Part shown: positions 7,533 to 16,096 of the stretch, in pieces
Layout of the letters: the number at the start of each line of letters is the position of its first letter
How positions within the stretch are numbered: position 1 is the first letter of the stretch
NCBI GenBank assembly: GCA_964516635.1
Contig: CAZEZY010000018.1
Span: 1 to 25,457, forward strand
Length of the DNA: 25,457 bases
Direction: 5' to 3'
Source of the DNA: CAZEZY01 sp964516635
GTDB taxonomy: Bacteria; Pseudomonadota; Gammaproteobacteria; Burkholderiales; Burkholderiaceae_C
Notes under the pieces: generated by a model
Told to the model about the DNA's origin: nothing
Seen by the model: the letters and a program-made list of their open reading frames with translations, nothing else
The model's database searches: none
Made by a program: the position numbers and the translations under genes

Positions 7533-8915
7533 TCAGGGTTGGAGCAGCGCGTTGATCGGGGTGAGGTCGTCGGCCTGCAGCACGCCGCTGGCCTGTTTCA
7601 GGCGCAGGTTGCCCACCAGCACGTCGTAACGGGCTCGGGCCAGGCTGGCCTTGGTCTGGAACAGCTGGCTCTGGGCGTTGAGCACGTCGATGTTGATCCG
7701 CACACCCACCTGGTACCCCAGCTGGTTGGCTTCGAGGGCACTCTGGCTGGACGCTTCGGCCGCTTCCAGTGCCCGTACCTGACCGATGCCGGACTGCACG
7801 CCGAAATAGGCTGCACGGGTGGCCTGAGCAATGCCACGGCGGGCCGCTTCGAGGTCGGTGCGGGCGCGTTCCTCGAGGGCCAGTGTTTCGGCGATGCGGT
7901 TCTGGACAGCCCCGCCGGTGTAGAGGGGCAGGTTGAACTGCACGCCCACGGTGGCGTTGTTGCTGCGCGCATAGCTGAAAGGGGGTGACTGCCCCGCACC
8001 ACGGGCCACCTGATACTGGGCCACCGCATCCAGGGTAGGTCCCTTGGCGGTTTCGGCCTTTCGGGTCTCCAGCTGGGCAATGTCGAGGGCCGTGCTGGCT
8101 AAACGAACCTGGGGGTGCTCGGCCGTGGCCCGGTTCACCCAGGCATCCACACCGACGGGTTGGACCGGTGGCAACTGGCCACCGGTGGCGAGGCGCCAGG
8201 GTTGCGTGCTGGAGCGACCCACGAGCTGATCCAGGGCGAGCTTTTTGACCCGGAGATCGTTTTCAGCGGCAATTTCCTGCGCAGTGACCAGATCGAACCG
8301 GGCCTGGGCTTCTCGCGTGTCGGTGATGGTGGCGGTACCGACTTCGAAATTCCGCTTGGCGGCTGCGAGCTGCTCGCTGACCGCTGTTTTCTGGGCCTTC
8401 ACAAACGTCAGGGTGTCTTCAGCGGCGAGCACGTCGAAGTAAGCCTGAGCCGTGCGAACAATCAGGTCTTGTTCAGCCGATGTCAGACGGGCTTGCGCAA
8501 TGTCGAGCGATTTCTGTGCCTGCTCGAGTGAAATGCGATTGCCCGGGCGAATGAGGGGCTGCCTGGCTTCAACCTGCGCATTCTGGCTGTTCCGGGTTCG
8601 ATCAAAGCCCGCCGTGCTGGTGTCGGTGTGGGTCCAGTTGGCGCCGGCGCTCAAATTCACCGAGGGCAGCACCCCGGCTCTCGCCTGTTCAGCTCGGGCC
8701 TTGTCGGCCTCGAACTGGGCCCGTGCGCCAAGGTAGCTGGCGTCGTAGCCGCGTGCGGCTTCGTAGAGTTCCTTGAGACTCTGGGCTTGCGCCTGACCGG
8801 CCGACAGCAAGACCGCCAGACCGAGTGCTGACAGAGTGCCGCTCACCCCCTGGGGTACCCGCTGACGAGGCGACGCGTTGTTCACGGTCTGGGGGTGGGC
8901 ATGTCGTTCGGTCAT
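7533..8915 (-). CDS. tolC: TolC family outer-membrane efflux protein
   Basis: A 460-residue TolC-type outer-membrane channel subunit. The unusually long N-terminal region (about 20 residues) precedes a hydrophobic signal segment (about 24-40) ending in AQA-QS, the probable cleavage site near residue 44. The mature protein has the duplicated helical layout of the family, with LKELYEAARGYD at its start, PLYTGGAVQNRI in the second half and YQVGVRINIDVLNAQSQL near the C terminus. Such trimers span the outer membrane and periplasm and accept substrates from tripartite pumps or type I secretion systems. No inner-membrane pump or adaptor gene is nearby, so it may serve several partners. AGGACG upstream fits a ribosome site. 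It lies 31 nt after the rhodanese gene. Confidence 0.93.
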   Translation of the reverse strand: MTERHAHPQTVNNASPRQRVPQGVSGTLSALGLAVLLSAGQAQAQSLKELYEAARGYDASYLGARAQFEADKARAEQARAGVLPSVNLSAGANWTHTDTSTAGFDRTRNSQNAQVEARQPLIRPGNRISLEQAQKSLDIAQARLTSAEQDLIVRTAQAYFDVLAAEDTLTFVKAQKTAVSEQLAAAKRNFEVGTATITDTREAQARFDLVTAQEIAAENDLRVKKLALDQLVGRSSTQPWRLATGGQLPPVQPVGVDAWVNRATAEHPQVRLASTALDIAQLETRKAETAKGPTLDAVAQYQVARGAGQSPPFSYARSNNATVGVQFNLPLYTGGAVQNRIAETLALEERARTDLEAARRGIAQATRAAYFGVQSGIGQVRALEAAEASSQSALEANQLGYQVGVRINIDVLNAQSQLFQTKASLARARYDVLVGNLRLKQASGVLQADDLTPINALLQP

Positions 8916-8946
8916 GTCGTGGGCGTCCTAGGTAGGGGCGTCGGAA

Positions 8947-9300
8947 TCAGTAGCGAGGGACGGTGGGGTCGAGCTCGGCAGACCAGGCATGGATGCCGCC
9001 GCTGATGTTGACCACCTGGTCGTAACCCTGGTTCTTGAGGAAAAATGCCACCTGCGCGCTGCGCCCGCCATGGTGGCAGAGGCAGGCGATGGCCTGATCG
9101 CGGGGCAGTTCGGCCAGCCGCATGGGAATCGAAGCCATGGGGAGGGTGAGCAACTGGAAGCCCTCGGCCTTGACACTGGCCATCTGGACTTCCCAGGGCT
9201 CCCGAACATCCAGCACGATGGGCAGCGGATCGCCGTTATCCCGGACTTGCCGAATCCAGTCAGGAAGTTGAGCGGGGCGGATGTGGTCGATCACCGGCAT
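8947..9300 (-). CDS. Rhodanese-like sulfurtransferase, single domain
   Basis: A 117-residue single rhodanese domain covering nearly the whole protein. The active-site loop is CHHGGRS with the sulfur-carrying cysteine at residue 75. LDVREPWEV (30-38) and NISGGIHAWS (98-107) are the other hallmarks of the family. It would carry a persulfide on C75; donor and acceptor are not known. It starts 6 nt after the stop of the methyltransferase gene and lies before the tolC-like gene, so cotranscription is very likely. I recall this gene order in other Burkholderiales, but cannot check it here. Confidence 0.93.
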   Translation of the reverse strand: MPVIDHIRPAQLPDWIRQVRDNGDPLPIVLDVREPWEVQMASVKAEGFQLLTLPMASIPMRLAELPRDQAIACLCHHGGRSAQVAFFLKNQGYDQVVNISGGIHAWSAELDPTVPRY

Positions 9301-9306
9301 CCCCGT

Positions 9307-10005
9307 TCAGAACTGGAAGCGGCTGGGCTCAGGAAAGTGCTTCATGCGAGGCACCACGATGTCCCAGGGTTGTTCGGTGTGGAAGGCCGCCTCGCCGTTG
9401 CGGCGAACCAGGGTCGCCCGCATCATGGGCTCCTGGCCCACCACGGCAAACAGTCGGCCACCGGTTTTGAGCAGCGCCAGCAGGTCGGCCGGCACTTCAG
9501 CCACCGAGCCGCTGATGAGGATGGCGTCGTAGGGCGCGGCGGCTACACAGGCGGCAAATCGGTTCGCGGCGGCATCCGCGACCCTGACCTCGACGTTGTT
9601 CACCCCTGCCGACTGCAGGTTGGCCTGAGCCTGCTTCGCCCGTTCGGGCTGGATTTCGATGGAGAGGACGCGGGCAGCCAGTTTGCCCAGGAGGGCCGCC
9701 ATGTAGCCGGAGCCGGTACCGATCTCCAGCACGTTGTCGGTGGGCTGGAGATCCAGGTCCTGAAGGGCTCGGGCTTCGACCTTGGGTGGAAGCATGCATT
9801 CGCCCTCGACGGCGGGGCTGGACAGCGGGATTTCCATGTCGGCCAGCGCCAGTGACTGGAATGCCGCAGGAACAAACTGCTCACGGCGAACCTCGGACAA
9901 CAGCGCCAGCACACGGGCATCCAGCACTTCCCAGGGTCGAATCTGCTGTTCGATCATGTTGAAGCGGGCTTTGTCGAAATTGAATGCGTGGACTGCGGTG
10001 CTCAT
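9307..10005 (-). CDS. Pcm-like protein-L-isoaspartate O-methyltransferase family
   Basis: A 232-residue SAM-dependent methyltransferase of the PCMT family. Motif I is VLEIGTGSGY (92-101), followed by the acidic SAM contact in LSIEIQPER, and the later strand GGRLFAVVG. The family's substrate segment, normally of the form QTISQP, reads ECMLPP here (69-74), so the usual Thr/Ser are missing. True repair of isoaspartyl residues is therefore doubtful; the fold and SAM binding are not. GGAG sits 6 nt before the ATG. A TAATAT hexamer at 10022-10027 could be a -10 box for a separate promoter, but I see no matching -35 box; the gene begins 39 nt after mutS. Confidence 0.85.
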   Translation of the reverse strand: MSTAVHAFNFDKARFNMIEQQIRPWEVLDARVLALLSEVRREQFVPAAFQSLALADMEIPLSSPAVEGECMLPPKVEARALQDLDLQPTDNVLEIGTGSGYMAALLGKLAARVLSIEIQPERAKQAQANLQSAGVNNVEVRVADAAANRFAACVAAAPYDAILISGSVAEVPADLLALLKTGGRLFAVVGQEPMMRATLVRRNGEAAFHTEQPWDIVVPRMKHFPEPSRFQF

Positions 10006-10044
10006 GAATACTCCGTTGGGTATATTAGCCTATTCCTGTCCATT

Positions 10045-12783
10045 TTACCGAAGCAGGGGTTTTTCCGGATATGGGGGTATGGGTGAATTGTCTGGTGCCA
10101 GAACGGTTGGCAGCATTTGCCGCAGCCGATAGAGGGCCTCGAGTGCCTCTCGGGGGCTGAGGCGGTCGGGATCGGTGTTGGCCAGCGCCCGTTCCACCGG
10201 ACTCGGCTCTGGCGCCTGGGTGGCGGGTGGCGGGGCAAACAGGTCCACCTGCTGCTGGGTGCTGGCACTGTGGGCTTCCAGCGCTTCGAGGGCATGGCGG
10301 GCATGCTGCACCACGCTCGCTGGCACGCCCGCCAGCCGGGCCACCTGCACACCGTAGCTGCGGCTGGCAGGCCCCGGTTCGATCTGGTGCAGGAACACGA
10401 TGTCGCGGCCCTGGCCTTCCACGGCGCTCACATGCACGTTCACGGCGGCGTGGTGGCTGGCGGGAAATTCCGTCAGTTCGAAGTAGTGGGTGGCAAACAG
10501 GGTGAACGCCTTGACCCTGTCATGCAGGTGGGCGGCAATGGCGCCGGCCAGCGCCAGTCCGTCAAAGGTGGAGGTGCCACGGCCGATCTCGTCCATCAGC
10601 ACCAGGCTGTGAGGGGTGGCGCTGTGCAGGATCTGCGCCGCTTCCGTCATCTCCAGCATGAAGGTGGATTGGGCGTTGGCGAGGTCGTCGGCCGCACCGA
10701 TGCGCGTGTGGATGGCATCCAGCGGCCCCAGACGGCAGCGCTGGGCGGGCACGTAACTGCCCATGCTGGCCAGCAGCGCGATCACGGCCACCTGGCGCAT
10801 GTAGGTCGATTTGCCGCCCATGTTGGGGCCGGTGATGACCTGCATGCGGGCTTTGGGCCCCATGACCGTGTCGTTGGGGATGAAGGGGGCTCCGCTGGTT
10901 TCGTTCAGCCGCGCCTCCACCACCGGGTGCCGTCCGCCGCGGATTTCGATACAGGGCTCGATGGCGAACTCAGGCGCCTGCCAGTTGAGCGTGACCGACC
11001 GTTCAGCCAGCGCGCACAGGGCATCCAGGGTGGCAAGTGCCTGGGCCACGGCTGTCAGGGCGGGAATGTGAATCTGCAAGGCGTCCAGCAGACCTTCGTA
11101 GAGCCATTTTTCCCGCGCCAGGGCACGTTCCTGGGCACTGAGAGCCTTGTCTTCAAAGGCCTTGAGTTCGGGGGTGATGAATCGCTCGGCGTTCTTGAGC
11201 GTCTGACGCCGGCGGTAATCTGCGGGCACCTTGTCGAGCTGGCCCTGCGTGACTTCGATGTAGAAGCCATGCACCTTGTTGTACTGAACACGCAGGTTGG
11301 CAATGCCGGTGCGCTCGCGCTCGCGCGTTTCGAGCTCGAGCAGAAAGCTGTCGCCATGGTTCTGGATGGCGCGCAGTTCGTCGAGTTCGGCATCAAAGCC
11401 ATGGTGAATGACCCCGCCATCACGCACCAGGGCCGCCGGCTCGGGCAGCAGGGCGCGCTGCAACAGGTCAACCGCATCCGGCGGGGGCAGCAGACGGCTG
11501 GCCACTTCGGTCAGCAGGAGGCTGGGGCTCCCATCGGTGGAAGCCGTGGCCAGGTTGTGGAGCGCCTGCTCCAGCCGCAGGCCGAGTTCGCGTGTGCGCT
11601 CCAGGGTGTGCCCCAGCGCCACCAGTTCGCGTGGGCGGACCTGGCGCAAGGCCGTCCGGGCGGTGATGCGTTCCACATCGCTGGTGCCCTTGAGGGCCGT
11701 ACGCAGCGGTTCTGCCAGCCCTTGACGCAGCGTGGTGATGGCCTGCAACCGCTGACGGGCCGGCTGGCGATCGCGCGGGGGCTCCAGCAGCCAGCGCTTG
11801 AGCAACCGGCTGCCCATGCCGGTGAAGCAGGTGTCGAGCAGCGAAAACAGTGTGGGCGAACTTTCGCCCCGCAGCGTCTGTGTCAGTTCCAGGTTGCGGC
11901 GAGTGGTGGCGGGCAGTTCCACCAGTTCCTGTGGCCGGGCCACCTGCAACTGGCGCACGTGGGCCAGGGTGCGGCCCTGGGTGTGTTCGGCGTAGTCGAG
12001 CAGGGCCGAGGCGGCGGCGTGCGCGTCTGTCAGATCTTGCGCGCCCCAGCCGGTCAGACTGGCCACCTGCAACTGATCGCACAGTTTGCGCTGGCCCAGT
12101 CCGGCATCAAAGCTCCAGGCGGGTCGCAAGGCCAGGCTCAGGCGCGCCCCAGCGCCTGAGGCAGCCAGTGCGGGCCATTGCCGCTGGAGTTCCTGCAGTT
12201 CCTGTTCGAAAGTGGGCGTGACTTCGGCGCTGTGCAGCAGCTCGCTGGGGCCGATGCGAACGATCCAGCTCCGGAGTTCGTCGCGAGGGCACTGAGCCAG
12301 GTGAACGATGCCCTGGGTGAGGCTGAGCCACGCCAGGCCGCAGGTGTGCCGTGCACCCGGGTGAACGGCCAGCAGCAGCGATTCGGTCTTGTCGTTCAGC
12401 AGTTCGGCGTCGGTCAGCGTGCCAGGCGTGACCACGCGCACCACTTTCCGTTCCACGGGTCCTTTTGACGTGGACGGATCGCCCATCTGTTCACAGATGG
12501 CCACCGATTCCCCCAGCTTGATGAGCCGGGCCAGATAGGTCTCGACCGAGTGGAAAGGCACACCCGCCATGACCACCGGCTCACCAGCCGACTGCCCACG
12601 CCGGGTGAGGGTGATGTCCAGCAGCCGGGCCGCCTTTTCGGCATCTTCGTAAAACAGCTCGTAGAAGTCCCCCATCCGGTAAAACAGCAGGGTGGAAGGA
12701 AAGTCCGCCTTGAGCTGGAGGTACTGCTGCATCATGGGGGTGTGCCCCACCAGCGCTTTGTGCATCGGTGCCGCTGGGTTCAT
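10045..12783 (-). CDS. mutS: DNA mismatch repair protein MutS
   Basis: A 912-residue MutS from the ATG at 12783. The mismatch-reading motif is F40-Y41-E42 in MGDFYELF, matching the Phe-x-Glu of the family. The ATPase has Walker A GPNMGGKST near residues 643-651, then Walker B LVLMDEIGRGTSTFDG and the helix-turn-helix tail. MutS dimers bind mispairs after replication and recruit MutL. The reading frame can also start at a GTG one codon upstream (12786). I prefer ATG because it overlaps the TGA of the PilZ gene as TGATG, a usual coupling arrangement. Length is slightly above the E. coli protein, as is common in this order. Confidence 0.97.
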   Translation of the reverse strand: MNPAAPMHKALVGHTPMMQQYLQLKADFPSTLLFYRMGDFYELFYEDAEKAARLLDITLTRRGQSAGEPVVMAGVPFHSVETYLARLIKLGESVAICEQMGDPSTSKGPVERKVVRVVTPGTLTDAELLNDKTESLLLAVHPGARHTCGLAWLSLTQGIVHLAQCPRDELRSWIVRIGPSELLHSAEVTPTFEQELQELQRQWPALAASGAGARLSLALRPAWSFDAGLGQRKLCDQLQVASLTGWGAQDLTDAHAAASALLDYAEHTQGRTLAHVRQLQVARPQELVELPATTRRNLELTQTLRGESSPTLFSLLDTCFTGMGSRLLKRWLLEPPRDRQPARQRLQAITTLRQGLAEPLRTALKGTSDVERITARTALRQVRPRELVALGHTLERTRELGLRLEQALHNLATASTDGSPSLLLTEVASRLLPPPDAVDLLQRALLPEPAALVRDGGVIHHGFDAELDELRAIQNHGDSFLLELETRERERTGIANLRVQYNKVHGFYIEVTQGQLDKVPADYRRRQTLKNAERFITPELKAFEDKALSAQERALAREKWLYEGLLDALQIHIPALTAVAQALATLDALCALAERSVTLNWQAPEFAIEPCIEIRGGRHPVVEARLNETSGAPFIPNDTVMGPKARMQVITGPNMGGKSTYMRQVAVIALLASMGSYVPAQRCRLGPLDAIHTRIGAADDLANAQSTFMLEMTEAAQILHSATPHSLVLMDEIGRGTSTFDGLALAGAIAAHLHDRVKAFTLFATHYFELTEFPASHHAAVNVHVSAVEGQGRDIVFLHQIEPGPASRSYGVQVARLAGVPASVVQHARHALEALEAHSASTQQQVDLFAPPPATQAPEPSPVERALANTDPDRLSPREALEALYRLRQMLPTVLAPDNSPIPPYPEKPLLR

Positions 12784-13556
12784 CACGCTGGCCCAGGCGT
12801 TTTCTGATCGAGTTCCAGCCTGTTGTTGAACCGCTGGATCAGGTTGTCGGCACCGGTCGACAGTCGATGGAAACGGCAGCCCACTCTGTAGCGGTGGGTG
12901 CCGCTTCGGCTGTGGATGGCGACTTCGTACCGCACTTCCAGATCGGCATTGATGATGCCCAGGTCATCGAGTTGCAGGTGGCAGTCGGGCAGGATCAAGC
13001 CCGACGACAACGCACCCAGACCCGCTGGTTTCTCGAAAGCCACGCCACCCAGCGAGATATCCAGCATCTTGACGGTCTGGCGCGAAATCCTGGAGCCACT
13101 CGAGTTTGTCGAAACGACGGGGCGCTCAGGGATCGCGAGCTTGACCGCCAGGCCGACCGGGACGACCACCCGGTGGAATTCGCGTCGTTGAAGGCGATGC
13201 AGGCGCTGGGGCAAAGGCGACAGAAACGCCGGCAAGCCGTCGTGGGTGATCTCACTCAGAGGCCCCAGGGGGCCTTTGAGCTCCACCCCGTCGAGCTGGC
13301 CGTTCATCACGATCTGCTGCGCCGCGAGCACCTTCTGGTTCGTGCGAGGGTCCGGGCCCACATCCAGAACGAGGTGGCCGCTGTCATGGACTGCCAGCAC
13401 CACGGTCACGATCGAGTCTGCACCGTTGTACCAGAGGCGCAGGCGTTCGCCATGCTTCGACAGCTGAAGATACTGCTGGAGGATGTCGAGCGGGTAATGA
13501 ATCCAGAAGGGGCTCGCTTCGCCAGGCAGCCGGCTGGTATCAGTCGGTGTTTCCAT
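12783..13556 (-). CDS. ycgR: YcgR-like PilZ protein, cyclic-di-GMP receptor
   Basis: A 257-residue two-domain protein. The N-terminal domain (about 17-115) resembles the YcgR-N domain. The PilZ domain (about 120-245) has both ligand motifs: RREFHR (R125 and R129) and DISLGG (D166, S168, G171). In enteric bacteria YcgR binds cyclic di-GMP and slows the flagellar motor. No flagellar gene is in this window, so the brake role is by analogy. The open frame extends upstream to 13751, but that part overlaps the inositol monophosphatase gene and reads as shadow sequence; the ATG at 13556 starts the conserved protein and overlaps the suhB end by 17 nt. There is no strong ribosome site, suggesting coupling to suhB translation. 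Confidence 0.85.
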   Translation of the reverse strand: METPTDTSRLPGEASPFWIHYPLDILQQYLQLSKHGERLRLWYNGADSIVTVVLAVHDSGHLVLDVGPDPRTNQKVLAAQQIVMNGQLDGVELKGPLGPLSEITHDGLPAFLSPLPQRLHRLQRREFHRVVVPVGLAVKLAIPERPVVSTNSSGSRISRQTVKMLDISLGGVAFEKPAGLGALSSGLILPDCHLQLDDLGIINADLEVRYEVAIHSRSGTHRYRVGCRFHRLSTGADNLIQRFNNRLELDQKTPGPA

Positions 13557-14442
13557 CGGGTGTTTCGACAGGGGACGTGTCCACATGCAATGGGCCGGCC
13601 TGGCGAACCGCGGCTTTGTCGCCAGCGCTGGCAAACTTGCTGTACTTGCCCAGCAGGCTGGCCATCTGGCCATAGATGCGCGGGTTGGCGGCCATGCATT
13701 CGCGTTGTTCCAGGAAGTCGGCTTCACCGGTGAAGTTGCCCACCAGCCCACCCGCTTCGGTGACCAGCAGGGCGCCCGCGGCCACGTCCCAGGGGCTCAG
13801 GCCGGTTTCGAAGAAGCCGTCGGCAAATCCGGCGGCCACATAAGCCAGGTCGAGCGCGGCAGCACCCGGGCGGCGCACGCCGGCCACCTTGGGCATCACG
13901 TCCTGCAGCATCTGCATGAAGGTCTGGAAGTGGTCACCTGGCCGAAACGGAAAGCCGGTGCTGATCAGGCAGTCTTTGAGCTGGGTGCGTTTGGCCACGC
14001 GGATGCGGCGGTCATTCAGGTAAGCGCCGCGGCCACGGGTGGCGCAGAACAGGTCGTTGCGGGTGGGGTCGTATACCACGGCCTGCTCCGTGCGGCCATC
14101 GACCATGAGGGCAATGCTGACGCAGTAAACGGGAAAGCCGTGGATGAAGTTGGTGGTGCCGTCCAGCGGGTCGATGACCCAGACATGGCGGCGACCCTGG
14201 TGGCCTTTGCCCTCCCGGCGACCGGATTCTTCGGCCCAGATGCTGTGATCCGGGTAAGCGGCCAGCAGCGTTTCGATGACGGCCTGCTCGGCCGCATGAT
14301 CGACCTCGGTGACGAAGTCGTTGGTCTGCTTGGCAGAGATGCGAACGGACTCGATGTCGAGCGAGGCACGGTTGATGACCGTACCGGCGGCGCGCGCGGC
14401 CTTGATGGCCACGTTGAGCATGGGGTGCAGATGGGAGGACAT
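13540..14442 (-). CDS. suhB: Inositol monophosphatase family protein, SuhB-like
   Basis: A 300-residue member of the inositol monophosphatase family. Metal ligands are visible in EESG (E71, E72), in DPLDGTTN (D91, D94) and in the C-terminal LSPWDVAAG motif. It would hydrolyse inositol phosphates with magnesium; in E. coli, SuhB also acts with Nus factors in rRNA transcription. The frame extends to a TTG at 14487, but the predicted transcription start of the promoter at 14494-14522 falls at about that base. The ATG at 14442, giving the family-like start HPMLNVAIKAA, is therefore preferred. It is the first gene of a long minus-strand run and is divergent from trmJ. Confidence 0.92.
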   Translation of the reverse strand: MSSHLHPMLNVAIKAARAAGTVINRASLDIESVRISAKQTNDFVTEVDHAAEQAVIETLLAAYPDHSIWAEESGRREGKGHQGRRHVWVIDPLDGTTNFIHGFPVYCVSIALMVDGRTEQAVVYDPTRNDLFCATRGRGAYLNDRRIRVAKRTQLKDCLISTGFPFRPGDHFQTFMQMLQDVMPKVAGVRRPGAAALDLAYVAAGFADGFFETGLSPWDVAAGALLVTEAGGLVGNFTGEADFLEQRECMAANPRIYGQMASLLGKYSKFASAGDKAAVRQAGPLHVDTSPVETPDGNTD

Positions 14443-14493
14443 GAATTGTGTGAGGAGCAACAGGGGGCTGTGCGATGACAGCGACAATACCTC

Positions 14494-14522
14494 ATTTTAC
14501 TGGCCGCATTCGGTCGGTGCAA
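14494..14522 (-). promoter_or_regulatory. Sigma70 promoter upstream of suhB
   Basis: On the minus strand TTGCAC (14517-14522) and TAAAAT (14494-14499) are separated by exactly 17 bp. Transcription would begin near 14487, leaving a leader of about 45 nt before the ATG at 14442. It may drive suhB, the PilZ gene and mutS, and perhaps more of the run. I see no equally good promoter in the opposite direction for trmJ. Confidence 0.7.
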
Positions 14523-14529
14523 CTTTCGA

Positions 14530-15309
14530 ATGACGTCTCTGCATCCCGCCACCCGTTTCATCCTCATCGAGACCAGCCATGCCGGCAACGTGGGGGCCGT
14601 GGCGCGCGCCATGAAGGTGATGGGCTTTGACGATCTGGTGCTGGTCCAGCCGCGCTGGCCCGATGTGTTGCAGCGCGAGGAGGCGGTGGACCGCGCCAGC
14701 GGTGCCACCGATGTGCTGGCTCAGGCCCGGGTGGTGGACACACTGGACGAGGCCCTGGTCGGCATGACCCACCTGTGTGCCACCGCCATGACGCCTCGGG
14801 ACTTCGGACCGCTCACCCGTGCGCCCCGAGAACACCTGACAGGCTGGTGCCGGGAGCCCGCGCTGGCCAGCGGTGGGGGGATCGCCTTCCTGTTTGGCTC
14901 GGAGCGGTACGGCATGCGAAACGAGGATGTCTACCGCTGCCATGCCTGTCTGCGGATTCCCACCGCGCCAGACTATGGATCGCTGAATCTCGCGGCGGCG
15001 GTGCAGGTGGTGGCTTACGAGTGGCGGATGGCGCTCGGCGGATGGCCAGCAGACGTTTCAACAGGTGCGCCAGCCGGGTCGGTGGCCCCTGCCGATCGGC
15101 CCGCCGATGCCCAGGCCATCGCCGGTCTCCTGGCCCACTGGCAGGAAGCGCTGGTGGCGGTGGAGTTTCTTGACCCGGCCGCACCCAAGAAGCTGCTGCC
15201 GCGCCTGAACCAGCTCCTGAACAGGGCTCAGCCCAGCGAGGCCGAAGTCCACATCCTTCGCGGGGTGGCGCGTGCCATGCTGCAAACCGCCGCGCGTGCG
15301 AAGCGCTAG
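14530..15309 (+). CDS. trmJ: tRNA (cytidine/uridine-32-2'-O)-methyltransferase TrmJ
   Basis: A 259-residue SPOUT (SpoU) family RNA methyltransferase. The knot motifs are present: HAGNVGAVARAMKVMG (motif 1, about 17-32), FLFGSERYGMRNEDV (motif 2) and LNLAAAVQVVAYEW (motif 3). The short C-terminal extension is typical of TrmJ, which methylates the ribose of position 32 in the anticodon loop of several tRNAs. There is no clear ribosome site before the ATG. It is divergent from suhB and followed 9 nt later by cysE on the same strand, so the two are probably cotranscribed. Confidence 0.93.
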   Translation: MTSLHPATRFILIETSHAGNVGAVARAMKVMGFDDLVLVQPRWPDVLQREEAVDRASGATDVLAQARVVDTLDEALVGMTHLCATAMTPRDFGPLTRAPREHLTGWCREPALASGGGIAFLFGSERYGMRNEDVYRCHACLRIPTAPDYGSLNLAAAVQVVAYEWRMALGGWPADVSTGAPAGSVAPADRPADAQAIAGLLAHWQEALVAVEFLDPAAPKKLLPRLNQLLNRAQPSEAEVHILRGVARAMLQTAARAKR

Positions 15310-15318
15310 ACTGCACCC

Positions 15319-16086
15319 ATGTTTGCCCGATTGAAGTCCGACATCGATTGCATCCTGGAGCGAGACCCGGCGGCTCGTTCGCGCTGGGAGGTGATCACCT
15401 GCTACCCGGGTTTTCATGCGGTGGTTTTTCACCGGCTGGCCCATCGTTGCTGGAACAGCGGCTTCAAATGGCTGGGCCGCTGGATTTCGCACTGGAACCG
15501 CTGGCTCACAGGCATTGAAATCCACCCCGGCGCCCACATCGGCAACCGCGTGTTCATCGACCATGGGATGGGTGTGGTGATCGGCGAGACGGCCGAAATC
15601 GGCGATGGCTGCACCATCTACCATGGCGTCACGCTCGGCGGTACGTCGCTGTACAAGGGTGAGAAGCGCCATCCCACGCTGGGCCAGAACGTGGTGGTGG
15701 GGGCAGGGGCCAAGGTGCTGGGCGGCTTTGTGGTGGGCGACGGTGCCAAGGTGGGCAGCAACGCGGTGGTGACCAAGCCGGTGCCGGCGGGAGCCACGGC
15801 CGTGGGCAACCCGGCACGCATCATTCAGGCGGAAGCCGATGCCCGGCGAGAGGAGGTGGCCTCCAAGATGGGATTCTCGGCTTACGGTGTGACGCAGAAC
15901 GACGACCCGCTGTCCCAGGCCATGCGTGGCCTGATCGACAACGCGGCCGGTCACGAGCACCAGATCGCGTTGCTGTGGCAGGCCATCGAAAAGCTGTCGT
16001 GTGCCCGGGCACCCGGCTTGCCAGCCGATGCGGCCCGAGTCGAACATTTCGAGGCCCAGAAACTCAACGATCTCGTGGGCAAGTGA
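15319..16086 (+). CDS. cysE: Serine O-acetyltransferase
   Basis: A 255-residue cytoplasmic enzyme that makes O-acetylserine from serine and acetyl-CoA, the committed step of cysteine synthesis. A helical N-terminal part (1-70) with DPAARSRWEV is followed by a left-handed beta-helix of hexapeptide repeats from about residue 70. The catalytic region reads FIDHGMGVVIGETAEIG and YHGVTLGGT, and PAGATAVGNPAR closes the helix. The helical tail runs past the usual short C terminus, with EEVASKMGFSAYG. The start has no obvious ribosome site, so translation may depend on trmJ, which ends 9 nt upstream. It converges on mogA with a 10-nt gap and no visible terminator. Confidence 0.93.
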   Translation: MFARLKSDIDCILERDPAARSRWEVITCYPGFHAVVFHRLAHRCWNSGFKWLGRWISHWNRWLTGIEIHPGAHIGNRVFIDHGMGVVIGETAEIGDGCTIYHGVTLGGTSLYKGEKRHPTLGQNVVVGAGAKVLGGFVVGDGAKVGSNAVVTKPVPAGATAVGNPARIIQAEADARREEVASKMGFSAYGVTQNDDPLSQAMRGLIDNAAGHEHQIALLWQAIEKLSCARAPGLPADAARVEHFEAQKLNDLVGK

Positions 16087-16096
16087 GGCCGGGGGC

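Noticed and set aside
10117..12159. 680-codon open frame on plus, antisense to mutS
   Set aside because: It mirrors a clearly real mutS in GC-rich sequence, and its composition (rich in G, Q, H, V) is typical of shadow frames. It has no recognisable domain.
13557..13751. N-terminal extension of the PilZ protein
   Set aside because: It overlaps the suhB coding region and has low-complexity W/A/P-rich shadow sequence.
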